A stretch of DNA of 64,000 nucleotides from Liolophura sinensis (taxonomy: Eukaryota; Mollusca; Polyplacophora; Chitonida; Chitonidae), in the NCBI RefSeq assembly GCF_032854445.1, contig NC_088307.1:30035636-30099635 (forward strand), written 5' to 3'. The position numbers were made by a program, and so were the translations under genes. The notes under the pieces were generated by a model. It saw only the letters and a list, made by a program, of their open reading frames with translations, was not told where the DNA came from and ran no database searches. Position 1 is the first letter of the stretch, and the number at the start of each line of letters is the position of its first letter. Shown here one piece after another: positions 46,403 to 55,883 of this stretch.

Positions 46403-47589
46403 TCTGGATGTGCAGCTTTGCGTCCATGATCACATACAGATATACGTTCAACACGCCGGACTCTTCTCTCTCTTTTGTCACCTGTATCGTATTCCCCTCG
46501 CTGGCGTTCAGAACGCCACTCCCACTGCCATGCAGCTCGTCATCGTCGCTTGTCCGAAGGTCAAGCCAGAAGGCGTGCTTGGACGTCAAGAACTCTTCCA
46601 GGGACACGTTTGCCAGGCCTAAGTCTTTTACGGCCCTGGCCACCTCAGGGTGCCCTGGCTGTACAGCTGATTGGGGACCCCATCTATTGTGACTTCTACT
46701 TTGGTGATCTTCGGGTTGTAGAAGGATTCCGACCTCCTCCTCCACGGAGTTCCTTTAGTCTCGAACAGCATGAGGATGCCCTTCATTGCCCGGGCGTGTT
46801 CAGGTTTATGTTCCAGAGAGTATCAGACTTGTCCTTCACAAACTTTCGGTGGCGGAGGACGCGATCATACTGTATGGAGACGCCCCCGGCAAACTGGGTG
46901 CGGATATGTCTAGCGAGCTCCTCTTCGGTGACCATATCGAACTCCAGGCTGATGTTTTCGATGGTGTAAGTCGCGTCGGCATCGTCTGTTGTCTGGATGA
47001 CCCGGCCGTAATCGTTGAACGTCAGTTCGTACTCCAGTCGGTCGGCCAAGGCACTCTGGTAGAATGGCATGTGGCTATCTAGAAGCTCAAAGTCTAGCGG
47101 GATGTGAAACCGGCAGCCAAAGGCGCGAGCGATGGCCTTTTCTCCACCATCGTCGTCACTTGCGTCCTCCGCTCCGACTCGAAGTTTAAGCATGTTTTCG
47201 CTGCCGATGCCTTGGTAGGCCGCATTCTGCCGTTCGTTTTTGGTCAGCCATAAGTCGCCGTAGCAATGAAACACATCAGAGTCGTCGATGGACATTACCT
47301 CATTCCCGCTGATTCTGATCGTGGTTTTCTTGACTACTGCGCGTCCGAGATTCCCGACCACTGTGGCGTTCGGGTCGGATGAATTGATCGCGATCGAGAA
47401 GGCCAAGCGCACGGTACCGGGCACAATGACGTCATTTGTGCCGATGTTAGGGAAGCGGACCAAGAGTTGTTGATTCTGGTCGATCGTACTCGGGTTATTG
47501 GTGACGACCACGGACTGCCGTTCACCTTGTACCCCAAGAGGCTTACGAAGTGTTCTGAAGGGGTTTAGCCTGCGTCCGTATGCATACAT
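46374..47589 (-). pseudogene. Candidate major capsid protein, two frameshifts
   Basis: The ATG at 47589 gives a basic N-terminus (MYAYGRRLNPFRTLRKPLG), then beta-rich sequence: NQQLLVRFPNIGTNDVIVPG, KKTTIRISGNEVMSIDDSDV, CRFHIPLDFELLDSHMPF and LEYELTFNDYGRVIQTTDD. This frame stops at 46783 (268 codons). The protein continues in a second frame (MLFETKGTPW to KITKVEVTIDGVPNQLY) and, after another shift near 46650, in a third (PEVARAVKDLGLANVSL to LHIQNGRFFSALY). Total about 400 codons. Beta-rich composition and position immediately before the ATPase suggest the jelly-roll capsid protein of the element. It could instead be a minor capsid or penton protein; a structure prediction would decide. 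Confidence 0.55.
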
Positions 47590-47650
47590 TGTTTATTGAA
47601 GGCATACCTTGTGTATTCAAGGTATACCTTGAATGTTCAATACGAGAATT
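47590..47650. promoter_or_regulatory. Divergent intergenic region with an 18-bp palindrome
   Basis: Only 61 bp separate the capsid candidate (minus) from the plus-strand block. The region contains the perfect palindrome TTCAAGGTATACCTTGAA at 47616-47633, and a related half-match (GAAGGCATACCTTG) at about 47598. A shared bidirectional promoter or operator is likely, but no experimental signal is visible. Confidence 0.5.
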
Positions 47651-48055
47651 ATGGCAGACTTTGACTTTGATAATCTGGCGTTCGACGACGCCCAAGAGGA
47701 CTACAACAATGCCTAAGACGACGACGTCGAACAGACCTCTCTCTTTACAGGTGATGTTGTTCCCAAGACACGAATATTGGGTACGATCTACGAAGACCAA
47801 AAACCGAGGGTGATACAGAACGCTGTGAAGTCTTATCACAAAATCATGGCGAAGGATGATTGGTATCCAAGCCTTACCCCACTCCGTTTAAACGAAGAAA
47901 ATAAGTTTATGCTTGTCGATGGGCGTCTGCGACTCGTGAACTACCCAAAACTGGAACTCACCAACGAACAAACTGGCGAACCGCTAGCCCTCATAACAAT
48001 CGCCAAGAATGGAGGGAGAAGGGTTGTTAAGGATGTGGAGGGCTGGGCTTTGTAG
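47651..48055 (+). pseudogene. Unrecognised 134-codon protein with one early stop
   Basis: The ATG at 47651 opens an acidic start (MADFDFDNLAFDDAQEDYNN), and a TAA occurs at 47714. The same frame continues without further breaks to the TAG at 48055 with FTGDVVPKTRILGTIYE, KPRVIQNAVKSYHKIMAKDD, EENKFMLVDGRLRLV and ITIAKNGGRRVVKDV. An internal start after the stop would leave a shortened protein. It is the first gene of the plus-strand block and ends 20 bp before the next. Function not recognised; mixed alpha and beta composition. Confidence 0.55.
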
Positions 48056-48075
48056 ACTGGAAAGGAGAAGGCAGA

Positions 48076-49068
48076 ATGAAAAACAGAAAACAGAAATCAC
48101 TGCCTCCGGCAATAGTCGCAATCCTGGAGACAGCGAGTTCAAAACTCGATGCTGCGGCCGCCAAAGCAGATACAATGGAGCTGAAGGATTTAAGCCAACC
48201 AGCTAAAAAGGCCGCTGATGCTGTCCACATAATGGAAACAAGCTTGACGGATAGTGAGGTCGAGCGGGCTCTTGAAACGATAAACGACCCTCCTCTTCCC
48301 ATACGAGAACTTCTGGGGCTTGACAAGGCAGTGCAGACCTCGGAAGGCGAACACACGAATAACCTCGTCAAGCTGTCAAGTCTCGATAAGGACATCGCAA
48401 AAGAAAAACAGAAGTTCGAGGAGGCCCTTGATGAATTCTCCCGGCGTGGGATCGCAGACCGGATAAGGAATCTCGAGGGCGAGAGGGTGGCCTGGCTCGA
48501 AGCAGCCTGTTTAACGGCCGAAGCCCTGCGCACGCAAATACGCCGCATCAAGCAGGCGGTCGGTAGCATCCTACACAAGGATACCACTCTGGCCGAGCGC
48601 GTCCGCACCCTCTTCCGGGAGCAGGGAATAACCGTGGTCTCCATTCTCACGGCAATTGTGATGGCGATCTCGACACTGGGGCTGGCGATAAAGTTGGCGC
48701 TGACTGGCGGGTCCGGCCTGGGCATCGAGCCAACGCCACCTCCATCCGACTGGCGTGGTCTTAAAGAATGGGTGAAAAAGCATCTCCAGTCCCTGGCGCA
48801 CGCCCTTGGCAGGCTGGCTAGGAAGGCTGCCGCTGCGATTCCGGGTATTATTGGCAGTATCGTGTCCTGGCTACTGAACCTTCTCGGGAAAGCGGCTGGG
48901 TGGCTTGCCGATAATGTCTGGGATCTAGTCGTCGCAGTAGGTGGCCTAATGCTCGTGGCTGTTCGCAAGTATTTAAATATTTTCTTGTGGCTCAACGATC
49001 CCGTGGTCAGGTGCGCGCTTGTGCAAAGTGGGCGGCACTTTAGCGTTCACACCCTCATTGGCGCCTAG
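48076..49068 (+). CDS. Helical membrane protein, intact (330 aa)
   Basis: The first 150 residues are charged and helical with coiled-coil potential (AKEKQKFEEALDEFSRRGIA; LEGERVAWLEAACLTAEAL). Then comes FREQGITVVSILTAIVMAIS, opening a first membrane segment (STLGLAIKLAL), a Pro-rich link (GIEPTPPPSDWRGLKEWVKK), further hydrophobic helices (AAAAIPGIIGSIVSWLLNLL; WDLVVAVGGLMLVAVRKYL), and a tail after about residue 310 that may be frame-shifted, since it overlaps the convergent minus-strand gene by about 95 bp. The long helical domain plus several membrane segments suggest a virion envelope, internal-membrane or entry-related structural protein; this is inference. The antisense 322-codon ORF is a shadow. 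Confidence 0.68.
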   Translation: MKNRKQKSLPPAIVAILETASSKLDAAAAKADTMELKDLSQPAKKAADAVHIMETSLTDSEVERALETINDPPLPIRELLGLDKAVQTSEGEHTNNLVKLSSLDKDIAKEKQKFEEALDEFSRRGIADRIRNLEGERVAWLEAACLTAEALRTQIRRIKQAVGSILHKDTTLAERVRTLFREQGITVVSILTAIVMAISTLGLAIKLALTGGSGLGIEPTPPPSDWRGLKEWVKKHLQSLAHALGRLARKAAAAIPGIIGSIVSWLLNLLGKAAGWLADNVWDLVVAVGGLMLVAVRKYLNIFLWLNDPVVRCALVQSGRHFSVHTLIGA

Positions 49069-50093
49069 CTTCTGGTCTTCTGTGGCCACGACGATTTTGT
49101 TGTTGTAGTTCGCCACATGGCCGATCTGCAGAAGCATGTCGCTGGGGGCCATATACTGGCCTATGCCATACACAAAGTCTACAGCGCTCCCGGCATACTG
49201 TAGCATGTCCTGGTAGCGTTTGATAGCAGACGGAAGGTCGATCGAAGAGGAAATAGCGTCTTCAACGTTCGCGGCAAACTGTTTTTGCGCGTCGAAGGCT
49301 GTGCCCGTGCCTAGAATACACGCCCTTGTTTGCGCTTGGGTGCCTAAAACAACCCACACGTATGTCCGGATGGAATCGTTTAGGCGCTCTACACCCGGCT
49401 GCGTGAATCCTTGGGATGCGTCGACAATGAACGACGACCAAGCCTCCTCGTCACCCTGCTGGATGTAGTCGACGTGGAGCGCTGTAGGCTTTCTAGAGAA
49501 CGACATCCTGCTCGGATCGAAGGTCTCATCGCCAATGGGGCTGTAGCCCGTTCTCGTGATATAGTAATATGCCACTCCGGGGCCGTGATTCACCCCCCTG
49601 CGCCTCCAGTCTGTGTGCGCATCTACGCGGAACTCCCTACAAATCCTCTCATACGCCCTCTCGTCGTGGGGTTTTTTGAATGTCGCCCACGCTTTGTTTT
49701 GCGGCAGGGGGGGGGGGGCTGGATCTCTTCCAAGATCCGCCTAACTTGGTAATACACATGGAACGTGTACAGGGCCATTTTTCGTTGGTCGGGGGCGAGA
49801 AGATGGTCTTTTGCAGAGACGCCACAGCCCGGGGCTGCTCACCAGACCGCGAAGTTCACTTGGTTCTGCCAGAATTGCATAGGATTGGTGTTGCAGGCCC
49901 GAACAATTTCATTGTCGGTTATCTGTTGCAGCCGGTACTTGGTCAACACATCTGTGAACTGGACTGGAAAGGCCTTCTTTTCATCGATGTAGATGTCAAA
50001 TCGCGTGAGTTGCTCTGCGTGGATTTGGATACTATGAAATGCCCCGGCCTTGTAAGTGGCCTCTCTATTGAACCTATAATCCTCGCTGTTCAT
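48973..50093 (-). pseudogene. Unrecognised structural-type protein of the minus strand, broken
   Basis: The start is at 50093 (MNSEDYRFNREATYKAGAF) or at 50126. The latter would overlap the divergent plus gene, so 50093 is preferred. The first part includes FDIYIDEKKAFPVQF and NTNPMQFWQNQVNF and stops at 49839. The middle (49594-49838) is disrupted and contains a G/C homopolymer at about 49708-49718, a likely slippage site. The last frame (49593-48973) carries YYYITRTGYSPIGDETFDPS, RLNDSIRTYVWVVLGTQAQT and SAVDFVYGIGQYMAPSDMLL. Around 370 codons in total. Aromatic-rich, beta-prone sequence suggests a capsid-associated protein. No family recognised. Confidence 0.5.
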
Positions 50094-50103
50094 CGTGGCT
50101 AAG

Positions 50104-50763
50104 ATGTTCATCACATTGACTGACATTTTAAATGGGGCACAGCACACGCTGCCTCATGCCCTTAACAACCTCGACGGCCGCCTTAAAACCGCCCTTCGCG
50201 AGATAACATTCTACCCGGCCTGGGTGAATATCCCCTCCGGAGTGGGCTTCTTGCTTGATGGCAAACGTGTTGAAGTGCCGACGGGCTACGACAATGTCTG
50301 TACGCTGGACAAGGACATATTCCACCCGCATGGGGTTTCTCTGGGATTGAATGAAGCCACAGGCCGCTTAGTCCCTACCCTCCCTAGAAATGCCTTCATA
50401 ATACTCCAAGAGGTTGCCCCCATCTTAGGGTTCTCCAACGGGATGACGCCTATAGGGGGGACTGTGGAGGGTGAAAAGCTACCTAACTTGGCCTCACACA
50501 AAGAAGTCTTCGTACATTTAGATGAACTGAGCACCTCAGAAAACGTGAGAATAACCTCAGATATCGGTGGCGGTTCCACACTACTTAAAGCCATCGCCGT
50601 GACTGGTGAAGGGATTAACTGCGGGAAGACGGTTTCATTTCCCAACCCACAGTACAAAACCTTGCGCGCCGACTGTATAACGCACTTGACCTTGGCACTT
50701 TTAAACAAAGATGGCAAGTATATGAATGTTGGGTACCTCAGTGCTACCCTAGAAATACAATGA
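50104..50763 (+). CDS. Unrecognised beta-rich protein, intact (219 aa)
   Basis: The ATG at 50104 opens MFITLTDILNGAQHTLPHAL, then ALREITFYPAWVNIP, GVGFLLDGKRVEVPTGYDN, GRLVPTLPRNAFIILQEV, HKEVFVHLDELSTSENVRI, GGGSTLLKAIAVTGEG and ends YLSATLEIQ. Mostly short beta strands and turns, compatible with a jelly-roll or fibre-like minor capsid protein. Its stop overlaps the next start in an ATGA arrangement at 50760, suggesting co-expression. Its start lies 10 bp from the divergent minus-strand gene. Confidence 0.65.
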   Translation: MFITLTDILNGAQHTLPHALNNLDGRLKTALREITFYPAWVNIPSGVGFLLDGKRVEVPTGYDNVCTLDKDIFHPHGVSLGLNEATGRLVPTLPRNAFIILQEVAPILGFSNGMTPIGGTVEGEKLPNLASHKEVFVHLDELSTSENVRITSDIGGGSTLLKAIAVTGEGINCGKTVSFPNPQYKTLRADCITHLTLALLNKDGKYMNVGYLSATLEIQ

Positions 50764-51392
50764 GCATGGTGGACGCAGTCGGTCCCAGGTCTGCGTACCT
50801 GTCTTTAAGCGACTTGGCAGATGTGTCGGAGTTCGAACTTCGAGGCCAGGAAGGTAAAATCTACGCCTTCCAGTTTCAAAGTGGCAAGTACAACCGCAAA
50901 AAGATTACGGGGAGGCAAGCAGAACCTGCCACGTTTGCTTCCCTTGAAGATGTCTCATCCACTGCAGAGCAAGAGCGCAGGTCGCCGTCTGAGGTGAATG
51001 AAGAACAAAAACTCTCATTAATTCGCTTTGAAGACCGCTTTGTTCTTACCAGAGCTCGCGACCCCGATTGGTTGATAGATATTAAGGTGACCCCGATGCC
51101 GGTCCAGGCCACTATAGCCGATGTGAAAAAAGTTTTCAACTCCGGAACCTATTTCGTGTCGTACGTACCAGCCGGCAGCTGTTATCTAGATTGGGACAGA
51201 AGAGGCTACTTCGTACTAATGTCGGGGCTGGGAGAGCCCGTGCGTCTTACTGCGCAAACCGATTTTAAGGCCGCACTACCACTAAACCCTGGATCTATAC
51301 TTATCTTCGACCTCATACTTTGCGCGGGCAGTCGCCGTTGCACTTTGATTACCGGGTTGAAAATAAGGTGGCCTACGGAGCACGATACATAG
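50760..51392 (+). CDS. Unrecognised protein, possibly continuing into the next ORF (210 aa)
   Basis: It starts MSMVDAVGPRSAYLSLSDLA, overlapping the previous stop. Sequence includes GQEGKIYAFQFQSGKYNRKK, KLSLIRFEDRFVLTRARDPD, LIDIKVTPMPVQATIADVKK, SYVPAGSCYLDWDRRGYFVL and PGSILIFDLILCAGS. A TAG at 51390 ends it, but the same frame reopens 12 bp later (51405), and the two may be one gene with a stop. Beta-rich; no family recognised. Likely a virion component from position. Confidence 0.6.
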   Translation: MSMVDAVGPRSAYLSLSDLADVSEFELRGQEGKIYAFQFQSGKYNRKKITGRQAEPATFASLEDVSSTAEQERRSPSEVNEEQKLSLIRFEDRFVLTRARDPDWLIDIKVTPMPVQATIADVKKVFNSGTYFVSYVPAGSCYLDWDRRGYFVLMSGLGEPVRLTAQTDFKAALPLNPGSILIFDLILCAGSRRCTLITGLKIRWPTEHDT

Positions 51393-51404
51393 GATCTCAG
51401 ACTT

Positions 51405-51587
51405 ATGATCAAATTACCAGCCCAGGGCGACCCAGTCATCCGGAGCTCTCTCGAGGATATACAAGTCGTCACAGGGGGCGTTTTAAATCTCGATGCAACC
51501 TATTTAGAGTGCGGCATAGGCCTTCGCCGCTTTCGTGTTAGTAGTCCCGATGACAATTTAGAGCTAACCGACGTTATTGATTCGTAG
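51405..51587 (+). CDS. Short ORF, possible C-terminal part of the preceding gene (60 aa)
   Basis: MIKLPAQGDPVIRSSLEDIQ to LDATYLECGIGLRRFRVSS and VIDS. It is in the same frame as the 50760 gene and separated by one stop, so it is either a separate small gene or a tail cut off by a nonsense change. Ten bases later the next gene starts. Confidence 0.42.
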   Translation: MIKLPAQGDPVIRSSLEDIQVVTGGVLNLDATYLECGIGLRRFRVSSPDDNLELTDVIDS

Positions 51588-51597
51588 GACGGACAAT

Positions 51598-52284
51598 ATG
51601 GGGCGACTGTACCCGACGATCACGGATGAAGACTCCTTGCCGACGATTACGGATGACCACCCCTTGGCCCCGACCGCGTCGACGATTATGGTTGAAAACC
51701 CCTTGGCCACGACCGCGCCGCCGGAGAGCGTGGCGCACGCCCATCGTCTGCAGTATATCAGCGAAATACAGAGGCAGCTTGAATCTGAGCGAGATCTCCG
51801 CCGGGCGTTGCACAAAAAGTACCGGCGTGGTGTTTCGGCCACCGAGGCCCTTGATGCAGCCATGCTCACGGCCGGTTTGGGCCTAGGGGTTGCAAGCGTG
51901 GAGCTACTCACAACGATAATTGCAACCCCTGCTGTCTTGGCCATGGAAGCTGCGGCCCTAGCTTGCGGTGTCTTAAATGTCGCCGGAAAATTCGTTAGCC
52001 GCCGGCTTCATGCAAAGGCCAAGAAACATAACGATATACGGCTGTTGGCTGAGGCCAAACTTAACAGCATCCGTGCGCAGGTATCTGATGATGTTATTTC
52101 AGACGTAGAGTTCAAGCAAATCGTTCAGGAGCTCAAGAAATACTCTGATCTGAAGCAGGAGATACGCGCCAAGTCTCGTAAGGTATTCAACGCCGTAGAG
52201 ACCGATGAAAGCACGAAAAAACAGCTTATAGATCGCGGCCGAAATCTAGCTCGGCAAGAGCTGAAAAACGCTCTTTCAGAATGA
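51598..52284 (+). CDS. Coiled/hydrophobic protein, intact (228 aa)
   Basis: The ATG at 51598 gives an N-terminus with tandem short repeats (PTITDEDSLPTITDDHPLAP, then VENPLATTAPPES), a charged helix (RLQYISEIQRQLESERDLRR), a hydrophobic central pair of helices (AAMLTAGLGLGVASVELLTT and AMEAAALACGVLNVAGKFVS), and a basic/charged helical C-terminus (RLHAKAKKHNDIRLLAEAKL; FKQIVQELKKYSDLKQEI). Membrane-inserting helical hairpin flanked by coiled coils; likely a virion membrane protein, by inference. The N-terminal DNA repeats (CCGACGATCACGGATGA-like, three or four copies) look like recent slippage. Last gene before the AT-rich right end. Confidence 0.68.
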   Translation: MGRLYPTITDEDSLPTITDDHPLAPTASTIMVENPLATTAPPESVAHAHRLQYISEIQRQLESERDLRRALHKKYRRGVSATEALDAAMLTAGLGLGVASVELLTTIIATPAVLAMEAAALACGVLNVAGKFVSRRLHAKAKKHNDIRLLAEAKLNSIRAQVSDDVISDVEFKQIVQELKKYSDLKQEIRAKSRKVFNAVETDESTKKQLIDRGRNLARQELKNALSE

Positions 52285-53299
52285 TGTTCTTGGGAGGTGC
52301 CCAGAGGGGGTGGCTTGTTTGGAACGAGTTCAACCCCATTCTATGTCTCGAGGGCCCTGGTGGCAGGGCATTAGCCAAGATCTGACAACAGGGCGTCCAA
52401 AATGCAGGGGGTTTGGGGGCCGCCGCTTGAGGCCCCCGTAAATAAGCAGGGGGTCTGCCGCCGGAGACATTTTATCGCCACTGTATCATTGAAAATCAAG
52501 ACCTTTTAATAGCTTTAATTCCCATTATATCACTGGAAATAATGTATTACTATTGGACCCAAGAAATTGACAGTTTTTAGGGGCACCCAATATATCACAC
52601 TTTTCCCACCAATGACTGACACTGAGTGCGAATCACTAAAAAGAGTACATAAATTTTATATTAAACTATGTAAGGTTACAATCTGTTATGCTTTGGACAA
52701 CCAAGTGTGAAACAGGAGGTAGAAAAACAAATTGAACTGTAAAATACACAATTCAATACAGATGCAAGGAAAACAACGGCATTGTGGCACAGTAGTTCTG
52801 ACAGTTCAAGTGTGAATGCTGTGAATCAGGAGGTAGAAAGAAATAAACTGTGAACAATAAAATACACAAAAATACATATAAAACGAAAACAATCAAAATG
52901 CATGGTAATTTGGCACAGCAGGTGCATGTCACTCACAGTTACACTACTTCACATTAAAATGCAACGGAACCAAATCAGAATACAGTATACATAGCTCTTA
53001 CAACTGAGACTGAGAACAGGCAAAATTATCACCACTGAATCTGTGGCTGTCACTCACTAAAAAGAGTAGTGTCACCAATCACCATACGATTTGAGCAGCT
53101 AAGTCACAGTAGGTAGAAATAAACTTTGTAAAATACAAAAAACAAAACAAAACAAGAAACAATTCAAATACATGTACTATCAGTCACATATCTATGTCGA
53201 GAAATTAACTTTTGGCACAGTGACACAGTAGTGCATGTCAAACATCATTTCTGTCATCTCAATACATATATGAATACACTTTGATGGAACGATCTTGAA
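52285..53299. other. AT-rich non-coding segment with diverged internal repeats
   Basis: From about 52480 base composition drops sharply relative to the element's genes. An imperfect unit of about 120-140 bp recurs (AGGAGGTAGAAA, AACTGT, AAAATACACAA, TTGTGGCACAGTAG or TTTGGCACAG) at about 52700, 52820 and 53105, and ACTAAAAAGAGTA appears at 52635 and 53057. No ORF. It may be a foreign insertion or the element's non-coding end. Confidence 0.55.
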
Positions 53300-54966
53300 T
53301 ACACTGTTGATCATAAAGTTGGAATAAAATATTTTAACCACAGTCCCAGAAGTTTAATATTATTTTTCGCCTCAAAAATAATATAAGCCGACACGAATTG
53401 ATGCATAATCTCTCTCTACTACGTGTACAAAAATGTTTTATTCTATGCTAATATAATATGAGAATTACATAAGAGGCTCTGATGGTAGTGATAAAAAGCC
53501 CTGTGCCTGGTGCTTGTCCAGTGATCTTCATTCAGAGAGAGGTCAAATTACCTCGCGCATAACGGAGTTCTCGGTTTCGCATGGAACAAAAAGTAGCGTA
53601 GCGGGGATTCCGGCTATGCCTCGTGCTACTCCAATGCCAATACGCCGGAGAGTGATTGCCCTCCATCAAGAAAGCTACAAACAGTCCGATGTTGCCGATT
53701 TTGTAGGCATATCTCAAAGTACAGTCAGCAAAATCATCAGACGTCATCGAGACGTGGGTCATTTGCGGCCACGTCAAACTCCAGGACGACCACGACTGAC
53801 TACGAGACGGGATGACCGCCGACTGCTCAATCTCTCTCGCACAAACCGGAAAATGTCTGCGAACCATCTTCGCCGTTTGTGGCGGAGGCATTACGGAATC
53901 AATGTTTTCCCAACAACGGTGAATCGCAGATTACTTCAGCATGGTTATCGAGCAAGACGTATGACCAAATGTCCCCGCCTAACCGCCCAACACAGAGTCC
54001 AAAGGCTTCGCTAGGCTAGGGAGCACAGACAACTGCAGTTAGGGCATTGGCGACATGTGCTCTTCACGGATGAGAGTCGCTTCTTCCTGAAACCTGTGGA
54101 CGGAAGGCAAAGGGTTCGTCGTTTGCGAGGAGAAAGCCTTCGAGATAACTGTGTGCAGGAAAACAATCAATTGGGTGGCGGTTCAGTAATGGTTTGGGCC
54201 GGTATTCACTATGGTGGAAAAACGCCGTTGGTGGTGCCCGACGAAAACGTCAACGCCGTCGTGTACAATGATATCCTTGAAAACCATTGCCTTCCATACG
54301 CACGAAGGGTTTATGGAGACAATTTTCGTTTGCAAGACGACAACGCTACACCACACAGGGCCGCTGCAACAGGAGAATTTCTTCGGGCACAAGGGGTGGA
54401 GCAGTTACCTTGGCCATCGTGTTCCCCTGATATGAACCCAATAGAACATGCCTGGGACAAGTTAGGGCGAGCCATCAACGCACGTGACAATATTGCTGAA
54501 AATCTGCAAGAACTGGCACAGGCTCTGATCAATGAGTGGAACGTTCTGCCCATTGAATTCATTAACAATCTGGTCGACAGCATGAAACGACGTCGTGACG
54601 CATTGATTCGTGTCAGGGGTGGTCATACGAGATATTAATGACTGTTTCTCTTACAAACTGTATTGTCTGTAACTTATAATACGAAGGGAACAAATACGTT
54701 TATGTTTGTGATATGGAGACATTGCAGTAAAGCCTTCAATCCTTTCGTCTTGAAATGCCAGTTTTTGTTTTTACGCCGTTCAACAGCCTATAATCGATCC
54801 ATCTAAGATCTAAGATTACAATAGGCCGATATGTGTAGAAAAGATCAACATTTGGTGTTATGCTGATATCTACGCCAAAATCAAGCATTCAATACCGCGT
54901 ACAATTAGAATAACTCCGAATTCAGTCGTCGAATTAATTTATTCCAATTTTATGGTCAACAGTGTA
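53300..54966 (+). mobile_element. Tc1-like DNA transposon number 2, nested in the Polinton
   Basis: Inverted repeats CACTGTTGATCATAAAGTTG (from 53302) and its diverged complement ending TATGGTCAACAGTG (54964) are bounded by TA on both sides (53300-53301, 54965-54966). Length 1,663 bp between the TA copies. It is a different family from the 4.5 kb Tc1. It inserted after the Polinton, since it interrupts the Polinton's right part. Confidence 0.92.
53616..54638 (+). pseudogene. Tc1-like transposase, 340 codons with a single in-frame stop
   Basis: The start at 53616 (MPRATPMPIRRRVIALHQES) gives the family's usual length. Helix-turn-helix DVADFVGISQSTVSKIIRR, GRPR-type hook TPGRPRLTTRRD, second DNA-binding domain ANHLRRLWRRHYG, then the catalytic domain: FTDESRFF (D), GGGSVMVWAGI, QDDNATPH (D) and DMNPIEHAWDKLG (E, 34 residues after the D). 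The only defect is TAG at 54012-54014 between the DNA-binding and catalytic halves. The frame is otherwise continuous, so the copy is young or its decay is recent. An upstream in-frame extension to 53514 is probably untranslated. Confidence 0.93.
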
Positions 54967-55805
54967 TATTTATTTTTGTTTTTAACCCCCCCCCAAAGAA
55001 AAAAATGTTTTCAAAATTTTCCCCGTCAAAAATACCCCTTTTGGCTGGATTGCCCGTCCAGTTGGACGGGTGGACGGGTGTCTGGCTAGCCTGGTGCCGG
55101 GGTGTAAAAAAAAATCTGCCCAGTGTGGGGCTCGAACCCATGGTCGATAAAAGCAAAAGGCCTGGTTTATAGCTCAACCTGTTACCAATTAATCACCACC
55201 CTAACGGCGGGCTCCGGATTTTTGCGCTAGCGACCCACCGTTAGGGGGGTTAATTGGCGCTGACACATCCCACCACCATTGGGCCATCTACAACACCCCT
55301 TTGTAAGGTTTCTCTGCCTCCGAAACTGTCGAAAGTTGCAGAGATTCCTTAGAAGTGCGTAGTGCGTAACCCTAACATATACAGGAGACCAAATCCGGAT
55401 TTGAGCTAGCAAACATCCCCTTATATACGCAGTATATGAATACACCCCTTACATACAGCGCCTTTCCCACCTCTGTCAGCCGACTGAGCTGTATCCCAGA
55501 CCCACGAAACATAGGCTAAATTGGAAGGACTTTTCGGCATAAACACAAAATCTCCAATCCGCCTAAAATACTGGATCTTATCAAACAGGACACGTTGTAA
55601 AAGACTGTCACATTTATTGTTCATAAAAACCCGTAGTTTAAGCCCTATCCCGGGGAGAAAATCAGCTGAATCACCCTGTTGTGCAACACATCCGGCTTAC
55701 ATATAGGCTATACGCCTTATCTGTTAAATGCCAACTAGGTCGCCTCATATCAATGTGTGTATGTAGACTAGACATGTAAATAAGAGTGTACGCCTTGGCT
55801 GGGGA
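54967..55805. other. Non-coding right end of the Polinton with a tRNA-like patch
   Basis: No gene recognised. Minus-strand 55205-55107 carries a tRNA-like stretch with B-box GGGTTCGAGCCCCA, preceded by TGATTAATTGGTAACAGG and followed by a T-run that could act as RNA polymerase III terminator. The acceptor ends do not pair, so it is not a functional tRNA. Small ORFs here lack family motifs. Confidence 0.45.
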
Positions 55806-55880
55806 GGCGCCTAAGGGGGAGCCTCTATTTGTTCTGGGGAGGGGCCCAAGGGGAGGGTGCACCAGAACCTATAGTGTGTG
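55806..55880. repeat. Internal second copy of the TIR tip
   Basis: GAGCCTCTATTTGTTCTGGG and GGGTGCACCAGAACCTATAG repeat, in the same orientation and with some changes, the outermost right TIR sequence at about 55948-56003. This suggests tandem amplification of the terminus. Confidence 0.8.
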
Positions 55881-55883
55881 TAC

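Noticed and set aside
48027-48995. Minus-strand ORF of 322 codons
   Set aside because: It is antisense to the 330-residue membrane protein on the plus strand, has Ser/Arg-rich shadow composition and no motif.
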